From DATMNI01 sp035570275 (GTDB lineage Bacteria > Acidobacteriota > Terriglobia > Bryobacterales > Bryobacteraceae), in NCBI GenBank assembly GCA_035570275.1, contig DATMNI010000437.1, forward strand, positions 1 to 21,054: DNA of 21,054 bases. Reading direction: 5' to 3'. The notes below the pieces were generated by a model. It did not search any database and was not told where the DNA came from. It saw only the letters and a program-made list of their open reading frames with translations. Positions 7,312 through 13,461 of this stretch are shown here, piece by piece. The number at the start of each line of letters is the position of its first letter. The stretch's first letter is position 1. A program made the translations under genes and the position numbers.

Positions 7312-7563
7312 ATGTTTCTGCGTCCCGCACTCTTCTTACTGGTGTTCGTTCTGATTGCTCCGCAATCGAGATCGTATCTGGGATTGTGCCTGGCCAGTGC
7401 GGGGAAATGGATCAGCGCCTGGTCGCCATTCTCGTACATACTGCTTTTGATGCTGCCGATAGCCGGGCTGGCGTCCGTATACATCGTGCAGAAATGGCCG
7501 GAACGGATCGAACCGGAAAACCCGATGGCAAAATACCGTAAAGAGGTTCCGTTCGAAGACTAA
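7312..7563 (+). CDS. Small two-helix membrane protein, unknown function
   Basis: The gene encodes 83 residues with a hydrophobic N-terminal helix (about 3-17, possibly an uncleaved signal anchor), a second helix (about 42-62, FSYILLLMLPIAGLASVYIV) and a charged C-terminal tail ending in KYRKEVPFED. ATG 7312 is preceded by AAGGA at 7300-7304, a good ribosome binding site, and by a 10-bp hairpin. I recognise no family. Its TAA overlaps the stop codon of the opposite-strand gene at 7560. A longer frame starting at 7233 in another register lacks membrane character and a ribosome binding site and was not preferred. Confidence 0.72.
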   Translation: MFLRPALFLLVFVLIAPQSRSYLGLCLASAGKWISAWSPFSYILLLMLPIAGLASVYIVQKWPERIEPENPMAKYRKEVPFED

Positions 7564-7808
7564 TTGGCTGTCTGGACCCTGGCGCGGGTTTCAAAACCGC
7601 GGTAGCAGCCTAAGTCCGTGTGGTCGCCCGCCACCATGGACTCCAGTTCCACGGGCGAGCCATCCTCGGCCGTTAATTCTCCAAAGACCCGCCGGAGTTC
7701 GGCGGTGTCACTCTGACATCGTAGAGCCACACGAATCAAGTCCGGGGAGGCCGACAGAATCAGACCGTCCACCCTTTGTCCGTTTGCGTACCTGAGAATC
7801 GTATACAT
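7560..7808 (-). CDS. Small conserved-looking hypothetical protein
   Basis: Encodes 82 residues starting MYTILRYANGQRVDGLILSA. The composition is balanced and soluble, with alternating hydrophobic residues suggesting a small beta-rich fold (DLIRVALRCQSDTAELRRVF). On the coding strand AGAGGA sits 6-7 bases before ATG 7808, a strong ribosome binding site. I do not recognise a named family. It is convergent with the small membrane protein and their stop codons share bases 7561-7562. It is probably its own transcription unit. Confidence 0.7.
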   Translation of the reverse strand: MYTILRYANGQRVDGLILSASPDLIRVALRCQSDTAELRRVFGELTAEDGSPVELESMVAGDHTDLGCYRGFETRARVQTAN

Positions 7809-7839
7809 TTGGGTTCCTCTTTGATCATTGTGCGGCCAA

Positions 7840-8079
7840 CTACCAACGATTACTAACCTCGCTTTGGATATGAACCGTTGGTTCCAGAGCTGTTATCCTT
7901 CGTCTAGCGCCAGGTCCAAACCGGTTAACCCATTCCTGCCGGGTTTCAATGGACGCGAAGCGCATCTGCCCATCGCCAACCGGTTCGAGACTCAGGCCTG
8001 CTCGACCGGTATAGAGACCCGTTCGGCATTCAGTTGCGCCACCAGGCGGAACCCGGACCTCACCCCGCACGAAATGCAC
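7840..8079 (-). CDS. Doubtful small ORF
   Basis: A 79-residue frame beginning MHFVRGEVRVPPGG and ending with a protein-like stretch (RRRITALEPTVHIQSEV). The composition is acceptable, but there is no ribosome binding site before the start, no recognised family, and codon use is less GC3-biased than in neighbours. It ends just upstream of the gene at 7808 on the same strand, so it could be a first cistron. A + strand frame over the same DNA looks worse. Treat as a candidate only. Confidence 0.28.
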   Translation of the reverse strand: MHFVRGEVRVPPGGATECRTGLYTGRAGLSLEPVGDGQMRFASIETRQEWVNRFGPGARRRITALEPTVHIQSEVSNRW

Positions 8080-8147
8080 GACCGGCCCGCCAGGGCGTTC
8101 CCGGGCGGTTACCCATAGGGCGGCGCCAAATCCGCGATAATCGGCGC

Positions 8148-8546
8148 ATGGCTACTCTCGGATCGATTGAATATACCGATGCCAGTCCCGAAGTCCGGGC
8201 GGTTTATGACGATATCATGACCACCCGCAACACGGACTGGATCAATAACTTCTGGAAGGCCTTGGCGCACGACCCGGCGACGCTGCGGCGCACCTGGCAA
8301 AGCGTGAAGGAAATCATGGCGCCGGGCGCGCTGGACGCATTCACCAAGGAGATGCTTTATGTGGCGGTGAGCGCCACGAACCAGTGCGGATACTGCATCG
8401 CCTCTCATACCGCGGGCGCCCGCAAAGCTGGGATGACGAACCAGATGTTCGCCGAGTTGATGGCGGTGGTCGGAATGGCCAATGAGACCAACCGGTTGGC
8501 CAGCGGGTACCAGGTGGAAATCGACGAGAGATTCCGGGTGGGTTAG
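8148..8546 (+). CDS. AhpD-like / carboxymuconolactone decarboxylase family protein
   Basis: The 132-residue protein has the AhpD/CMD all-helical core with the redox motif CGYC at 80-83 followed by H87 (C-x-x-C-x-x-x-H), as in alkylhydroperoxidase AhpD-type proteins. The N-terminal part (IEYTDASPEVRAVYDDI) matches the single-domain type in which a short helix precedes the core. The likely role is a thiol-dependent peroxidase or disulfide reductase activity; the substrate is unknown and no peroxiredoxin partner is adjacent. I chose ATG 8148 because the family homology starts there; the frame is open further upstream to 8034, but that part is Arg/Pro-rich and unlike the family. No clear ribosome binding site is visible, which leaves the start slightly uncertain. 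Confidence 0.88.
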   Translation: MATLGSIEYTDASPEVRAVYDDIMTTRNTDWINNFWKALAHDPATLRRTWQSVKEIMAPGALDAFTKEMLYVAVSATNQCGYCIASHTAGARKAGMTNQMFAELMAVVGMANETNRLASGYQVEIDERFRVG

Positions 8547-8791
8547 AGACCACGCTGGACGGCCGGCCGGGCTGGGCCGAAATCCTTTGGCAGATTTGCG
8601 GAGACGGAATCATACCCGGTGGCAGCCACGGCGATTCACATTTTGGTCTTGGCCGCGTTCTCGCTTCTGCTGTAGGAGGCCTTAGTCCGGAGGTCTGCTG
8701 GATCCCATTCGAAGAACAGGTCCACCTGCCAGCATACGCAAGCGGGAATCGATGCGATCTCTACAAATCTAGCCTGACGTATTGATTTACA

Positions 8792-8880
8792 TGGTGCCCG
8801 GGGCGGGAATTGAACCCGCACTCCCGTTTCCAGGAAGAGGATTTTAAGTCCTCTGCGTCTGCCGATTTCGCCACCCGGGC
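8792..8880 (-). tRNA. tRNA-Leu (anticodon TAA), CCA encoded
   Basis: On the minus strand the acceptor halves GCCCGGG (8880-8874) and CCCGGGC (8802-8796) pair, followed by A and an encoded CCA (8794-8792). The anticodon stem GAGGA/TCCTC encloses loop CTTAAAA, giving anticodon TAA at 8846-8844 (reads TTA). A long variable arm and the T-arm GCGGG-TTCAATT-CCCGC fit a class II leucine tRNA. Confidence 0.97.
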
Positions 8881-9184
8881 ATCGAGGGGAAGCGCCGCCG
8901 CCGCGTAAGCGAACGACCAACACCAGTTTAGCCGAAACCTTCCATCCGGCCAGCGCTACTACAACATTGCATATGAGGCCCTCGGTCTCAAGCCACGCAT
9001 GGATCGTCGAGAACGGCCGGCCGATCTGTCCTGGCTCTTCTGTTGATCCCTGCGTCTGGGAAAAAAACACCAAATAGACACCAAACGCTGGATCATTCTG
9101 GATGGAGAGGTAGAACTCTGGATCGCCACCGACATCGCTGACAATACGGCGCGGTTGCAGGAAGTGGGTAGAGCATGGCGTCAG
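8881..9184. other. Gene-free stretch between tRNA-Leu and the histidine kinase
   Basis: This should hold the tRNA-Leu promoter (read leftwards), but I see no convincing -35/-10 pair. A + frame open from 9047 contains a protein-like run (RWIILDGEVELWIATDIADN, about 9086-9145) before it runs antisense into the kinase gene. It lacks an ATG start and may be a gene relic; I cannot name it. Confidence 0.45.
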
Positions 9185-11107
9185 TCACGCTGGATCGGCG
9201 GCCTTGTGATCTGGCTCTCGTACGAGCACTCTTCGGAAGGCCTCGCTCACTTCGGCTATTGTCCACGGCTTCGGAACTACGTCGTCAAAACCGTACCTGC
9301 GGAAATCCGCCATCGCAGGCGCATCCGAGTACCCGCTGGAAACGATTAACTTCAAGGAAGGGTCAAACTCCTTCAGTCTTGCGGCCGCCTCCATACCTCC
9401 CATGCCACCGCTTACGGTGAGGTCGAGGATGACGGCATCGAAGCCGCGACCAGCTGCTTTCGCGTCTTCACACAAAGCAATTGCCTCGGCTCCGTCTCGG
9501 GCGGTCCGGACTTCGTAACCGAGCTTGCTGAGACCGATTTCCAGCAGCTTCCGTAGACCCGCTTCGTCGTCCATTACCAGCAGCCTTTCGGTGCCGGTTT
9601 GCGGACTGGCGGCAATTGGAGCCTGAGATGCGAGGCGCTCTTGCGAAGCCGGCAGATCAATGATGAAAATCGCTCCTTTCCCCGGGTTCGATTTCACGGA
9701 CAGTTTTCCCCCGTGTTTGGCAATGATGGCGTATGCCGTCGCCAGGCCGAGGCCGCTACCGTCGGTCTTGGTAGTGAAGTACGGGTCGAAGATACGAGGG
9801 AGGACATCGGCGGGTATTCCACACCCGTAGTCCAAAATGGAAATCCTTACGCGAGCGTCGGCGCCGGGAGCGTCTCCGATCAACACGTTTTCCGCGTGAA
9901 CCTCGATGATTCCGCCTTCCGGCATCGCCTGCCGCGCATTGAGGAGAATATTGTGGAGCACTTGGCCAATCTGGCCCGGGTCGACCTCAGCAAACCAGAG
10001 ATTCTCCGGTATGCTGACCTCAATACTGGTCTGCGCGCCGGCACGCGCCAAGGTGACTGCACCCATCACTAGTTTGGCAACGGAAACCAAGCGACGGATT
10101 GGCGCGCCGCCTTTCGCGAAAGTCAGCAATTGAGAGGACAGAAATACTGCCCGTTGGCAGGCGTTCCCGGTTTGGTCCAATATCGCCTGCACCGGCGCGT
10201 CCGAATCCAGTTGCATCTTGGCCAATTCAAGATTGCCTTGGACAACCGTCAGGAAGTTATTGAAGTCGTGCGCGATGCCACCTGCCAACACGCCAAGCGA
10301 TTCGAGCTTGCGCGCACGCAACAACTCCTCTTCCATTTGTTCGCGCTGCGAAATCTCAGCCCGCAGTTGCTCGGTCGTTCGCTGCAGTTCGGCCGTGCGC
10401 TCACGGACCCTAACCTCGAGTTGCGCATTCAGAGCCTCAGCATCGTTCTTGGCAGCCTGTAGCCCCTCCATAAGATCGTGGTTTTCAAACTGCAGCTTAA
10501 GTGATGAGGCGATCGTCAGATGGATTCGACTGGTGGTTATCAACGTGGCAAGAGTGAAGATGCCGGCCAGCAATCCCATGGCGCGGTGGGCTTCGTCGCC
10601 TCGTACCACAAGACGCATGGCAGGAACGAGACCGGTTGGGACGATGAAGGCGAGAAACGCCTCGGGACGCGGCGCAAGGAGAGAAGCTGCGCCAAGCATC
10701 ATTCCGCCGAGAATGAAAATGAGAAAGACCTGATTTGTTAGCTGGGCTCTGGGGTAAAGTAAAACACCTGCCGCGCCCCAACCTGCTCCGGCCAAGCCCG
10801 CGCCAACAGCAAATGCAGCACTCCAGGTGCTTGTCTTCAGGGTCGACGGCGCAACTCGCACGTACCGCCGCGTCAGAGTGAACCTCGCAACCGACACCAG
10901 AAACATGTACAGGCACCAACCGAAGATCACACGGTGAGGAGAGACTCCCCACTGAAGACGGCCCAAGATGGGAGTAGCGACCAGGGTAACCCCAACTCCA
11001 ACATTTGCGTTGCGGTACAGCAGCCTAACTTGCGCCGCTAGGATCTGCTGTCGGGGGAAATCCTGATCGGCGTGCGCCGCATCGACAGGTGAAGTGCGCA
11101 GGTTCAT
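9185..11107 (-). CDS. Membrane-bound hybrid sensor histidine kinase with C-terminal receiver
   Basis: The 640-residue protein has an N-terminal membrane region of about six helices (roughly 37-205), a coiled coil (about 210-265), a dimerisation/phosphotransfer helix with the acceptor His in GGIAHDFNNFL (H280), and a HATPase domain with N-box HNILLNARQA (385-394), G1 DYGCG (426-430), FDPYFTTK (440-447) and G2 GSGLGLA (450-456). A receiver domain follows (about 508-628) with acidic pair D513-D514, phosphoacceptor D562 (VILDLTVSGG), S590 and K613. All catalytic residues are intact, so phosphorylation can pass from H280 to D562. The receiver has no output domain, so a downstream phosphotransfer partner is needed. 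The signal sensed is unknown; no PAS or periplasmic domain is seen. It is divergent from a broken response regulator at 11437. No ribosome binding site is clear at ATG 11107. Confidence 0.95.
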   Translation of the reverse strand: MNLRTSPVDAAHADQDFPRQQILAAQVRLLYRNANVGVGVTLVATPILGRLQWGVSPHRVIFGWCLYMFLVSVARFTLTRRYVRVAPSTLKTSTWSAAFAVGAGLAGAGWGAAGVLLYPRAQLTNQVFLIFILGGMMLGAASLLAPRPEAFLAFIVPTGLVPAMRLVVRGDEAHRAMGLLAGIFTLATLITTSRIHLTIASSLKLQFENHDLMEGLQAAKNDAEALNAQLEVRVRERTAELQRTTEQLRAEISQREQMEEELLRARKLESLGVLAGGIAHDFNNFLTVVQGNLELAKMQLDSDAPVQAILDQTGNACQRAVFLSSQLLTFAKGGAPIRRLVSVAKLVMGAVTLARAGAQTSIEVSIPENLWFAEVDPGQIGQVLHNILLNARQAMPEGGIIEVHAENVLIGDAPGADARVRISILDYGCGIPADVLPRIFDPYFTTKTDGSGLGLATAYAIIAKHGGKLSVKSNPGKGAIFIIDLPASQERLASQAPIAASPQTGTERLLVMDDEAGLRKLLEIGLSKLGYEVRTARDGAEAIALCEDAKAAGRGFDAVILDLTVSGGMGGMEAAARLKEFDPSLKLIVSSGYSDAPAMADFRRYGFDDVVPKPWTIAEVSEAFRRVLVREPDHKAADPA

Positions 11108-11436
11108 GTCGTAATGTAACCATAACTACCACAACCCGAGACTGAATTGCTTCAGGAGCGGCAGGCATTCGGAAGGTGTCCGTCCGGGAGCGGGTTAAGG
11201 GCTCCAGGCCCGCGGGCAAAGAGGCACCCTTGTACGCCGGTCACAAGGTTGTATGTATCGGTTGATACAAGACGGGAATGGGCAATCTTAAGCCAAAGAT
11301 CGGCTTACTTACTTTTTGACATTTCGCTTGACGTAATTCGAGTCTATTATATTGCTTAGAAATTACCAATTCAGGCGCACGGCAGGACTCGATCAAAGCC
11401 GAAGGCCGAAGACTTGCGGGAGAGCAGGGAGCTACG
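11108..11436. other. Divergent intergenic region between kinase and broken response regulator
   Basis: No gene is seen in these 329 bp. Two TTGAC words 12 bp apart (TTGACA 11316-11321 and TTGACG 11328-11333) precede an AT-rich tract (TATTATATT, 11345-11353). They could supply -35/-10 elements for the rightward gene, but spacings (14 bp for TTGACG to TATATT) are not ideal. Promoters for both divergent genes must lie here. Confidence 0.4.
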
Positions 11437-11709
11437 ATGAAGACGGTTCTCGTGTTGGAGGACGAAGCTCTTGTCATGAAGCTTCTGCTCCACATCCTCA
11501 AGCATTACACCGTTCTCAAAGCTACTACCGCCGCGCAAGCTCTCCAGTTCTTCATTGACCGCGCTTGCCAGATCGACGTTCTCGTTGCCGATATCACGCT
11601 GCCAACAAGCTGGGGATATACCTGGCGTCGCGTCTTCGTGAAGCGTTCGCCGATCAACTCATTGGCCTTGCGCCGCCGCTTCTTGCCTTCCCACCACTCG
11701 ACGAAATAA
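11437..11709 (+). pseudogene. Response-regulator receiver gene, broken after the phosphorylation site
   Basis: The frame starts at ATG 11437 after a GGGAG ribosome binding site (11427-11431) and encodes the first half of a receiver domain: VLVLEDEA with the acidic E8-D9-E10 cluster, then IDVLVADITLP with phosphoacceptor D52. After about residue 60 (11616) the sequence no longer fits. In the next + frame it continues GIYLASRLREAFADQLIG (about 11614-11668), like the following helix of a receiver, so a frameshift lies near 11605-11616. The T/S and K residues of the second half are missing, and beyond about 11650 the DNA carries an integrase fragment on the other strand. The product cannot be a full receiver. 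It was probably a partner or paralogue of the divergent hybrid kinase's receiver. Confidence 0.72.
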
Positions 11710-11828
11710 TAACCGGGACGTTGGTCCCAGAGATAACGCCCTGCCGTGCGCGAGAGCGATATGAAGCGCCAGACGCCGGGCGCGGTGCGGATTTTCTTGA
11801 TGATTCGGACCTGCTTTCGAATGGCCAT
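11646..11828 (-). pseudogene. N-terminal fragment of a tyrosine recombinase (integrase)
   Basis: Reading leftwards from ATG 11828, with GGAGG six bases before it, about 61 residues are protein-like: VRIIKKIRTAPGVWRFISL, RYLWDQRPGYYFVEWWEGKK and then RKANELIGE. From memory, this is the start of site-specific integrases common in Solibacter-like genomes, where a strand-rich WxFxSL...RYxWDxRPGxYxxEWxxGxKR region precedes the core-binding domain. The catalytic domain (R..HxxR..Y) is completely absent, and a few dozen residues appear missing between GKKRR and NELIG. Downstream the frame runs antisense through the receiver remnant. It is a dead remnant. It lies directly 3' of tRNA-Ser in the same orientation, a usual place for an integrase. 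Confidence 0.6.
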
Positions 11829-11944
11829 GCTGACCTCCAGGAACGCCCTTCAGAGAGGGTGCTTGGCGTCTACTTTTGCGAATTCACAGACACCAAGAGC
11901 ACAGCGTAGAGGCAAAGTGATTGCAAGCAAAAGAGATACAAAAG

Positions 11945-12039
<95 letters not shown>

Positions 12040-12075
12040 GCGAGATGAATCGGTCTGCACTTGCATCGTACCATA

Positions 12076-12104
12076 TTGACCGCCTCTCCCGACCAGACTA
12101 CAAT
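12076..12104 (+). promoter_or_regulatory. sigma70-type promoter for tRNA-Arg
   Basis: TTGACC (12076-12081) and TACAAT (12099-12104) are each one base from consensus and separated by exactly 17 bp. Transcription would start near 12111, about 12 bases before the mature tRNA-Arg 5' end. This is the best promoter match in the window. Confidence 0.75.
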
Positions 12105-12122
12105 TGAGTTGCAGTAATTTGT

Positions 12123-12199
12123 GCGCCCGTAGCTCAGCTGGATAGAGCGTTTGCCTCCGGAGCAAAAGGTCGGTGGTTCGAATCCACTCGGGCGTACCA
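12123..12199 (+). tRNA. tRNA-Arg (anticodon CCG), CCA encoded
   Basis: GCGCCCG (12123-12129) pairs with CGGGCGT (12189-12195, one G-U at the end), followed by A and encoded CCA (12197-12199). D-arm GCTCAGCTGGATAGAGC, anticodon stem TTTGC/GCAAA with loop CTCCGGA (anticodon CCG, reads CGG) and T-loop TTCGAAT are standard. It is divergent from tRNA-Ser with 83 bp between them. Confidence 0.97.
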
Positions 12200-12619
12200 A
12201 ACTTCTCATACACTTACCCGCCTTCCACCCCCAAACGAGGTCCACGTGTCCAAACGAAGTCCGAACGTGCCCCATAGCAGCCATGGTATTCGTTTGGAGC
12301 CGTCCGCAGCCAAACGACCGCCAGCACTGCTCCTGCGTAATCAATAGCTTGGTATCCGTGGTGGAAGTTCTTGATCGTTTTCCCCACGTTCTGGCCAAGG
12401 ACGAGGAGACAAAAAACTAAGGGTCCCTTATACACGTCTACCATCGGCCCCATGGTTACCAAGCCTGCGGCGCACACGGCCTGTGTGTGGCGTCCGGGCC
12501 GGGCGTCTGGCTGTGTGGTCCACCGCCCGCGGCGGCCCATTGGGCATGACTTCGTGAGGTGAATGGAGAAGGAGTTCGTCCACCAATGAGCTATGGTTCA
12601 GACGACGGGGAAGGATTGA
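12200..12619. other. Gene-free stretch downstream of tRNA-Arg
   Basis: No gene-like frame occurs in this 420-bp stretch; frames that enter it from the tRNA are spurious. It starts with an imperfect direct repeat (12231-12270). I see no terminator for the tRNA-Arg transcript. Confidence 0.6.
12231..12270. repeat. Imperfect tandem repeat of about 20 bp
   Basis: CCAAACGAGGTCCACGTGT (12231-12249) is followed immediately by CCAAACGAAGTCCGAACGTG (12250-12269); they match at most positions allowing a 1-2 base gap. A shorter CCAAACGA recurs at about 12311-12318. Function unknown. Confidence 0.6.
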
Positions 12620-13285
12620 CTATTTGCTCGCCGCCGGCGTGGTCAGGGGCCAGCCTTTGTCGAGCGGCTTCGACGGATCAGAAGTGATCTGCAGGTCCGC
12701 GCAGTGGTGGTAGGCGTAGCCCCCCGGCTGGTTGTAGGGGTGATCCGCCATGAACTGGATCACTTGCAGCGTGCATTTGGGGCAGTTGATGTTCGGCATC
12801 TTGATGTCGGTCTCCCACGGGGCCATCGGCGTCTTGGGCGCCGCGGAGGCCGGCTGGCCCGGTTCCGGATAGTGCGGAAATAGGCCGTCGGCGAGGATCG
12901 GGATCTGCGGCGGACTCTGGATCACGCCCCAAACAGAATACACGCCCCGGTCCGTGTATTTTTCGACCGTCGCCGGATCCGGCGGCAACTCGTTCCGGGA
13001 GTTCACCGCGAGCGCGACGCGGTAGTGTCCCGAGTGGAAGATCATTTCCTGAATCTTGAGGTGCAGGTTCGAGCCGCCGCTGACCTTCGTGATCGCGTTC
13101 GTCAGTAGCTTTTCGTTCTCTCCCTTCGGGTCGCCACCGCACGGACCCACTTTCTGCGGGTCGCCCAGCGCGTTGGAGTTGATCCACGAGGTCGGCTGGA
13201 CCAGTTTGAAATGGGCAACGGTATCAGTCGGCAGCGCCGCAAGCGCGACCGCCAGTGCGAGAGGGTAACGCAGGGAGGTTTTCAT
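12620..13285 (-). CDS. Secreted LPMO-like protein (SCE4755-type polysaccharide monooxygenase-like)
   Basis: The 221-residue protein has a signal peptide whose predicted cleavage (DTVA|HF, after A24) leaves His25 as the first mature residue, the hallmark of copper-dependent lytic polysaccharide monooxygenases, where the N-terminal His forms half of the histidine brace. Candidates for the second brace His are H84 and H87 (IFHSGHYRVAL). Four cysteines (C49, C168, C171 in CPKC, C195 in YHHCADL) suggest two disulfides. The pattern HF...GDPQK.GPCGG...FHSGHYRVALAVN...KCTLQVIQFM...PGGYAYHHCAD matches my memory of the SCE4755 family, whose oxidase activity is not established. It would act outside the cell or in the periplasm. 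ATG 13285 is preceded on its strand by AAGGAGA; the longer frame to 13372 would bury the signal peptide. The sigma/kinase operon lies upstream on the same strand, 176 bp away. Confidence 0.82.
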   Translation of the reverse strand: MKTSLRYPLALAVALAALPTDTVAHFKLVQPTSWINSNALGDPQKVGPCGGDPKGENEKLLTNAITKVSGGSNLHLKIQEMIFHSGHYRVALAVNSRNELPPDPATVEKYTDRGVYSVWGVIQSPPQIPILADGLFPHYPEPGQPASAAPKTPMAPWETDIKMPNINCPKCTLQVIQFMADHPYNQPGGYAYHHCADLQITSDPSKPLDKGWPLTTPAASK

Positions 13286-13461
13286 GCAGTCTCCTTCAAT
13301 CAATTCTAAATATTTTAACGCCCGAAGGGCGAGGGTGTTGAACGGGCCGGCCGCCTGGCCATATGGTTCCACCGAGAGGCGTCGCGTTCGCGCCGAACGA
13401 TAACAACGGTGAAACGACCGTGGACTGGAGTACGCGCTCGTTGATGCCGATCCGGTCCCGC

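Noticed and set aside
8636..9073. 145-codon minus-strand frame across tRNA-Leu
   Set aside because: Its middle is a translation of the tRNA itself, a well-known annotation artefact.
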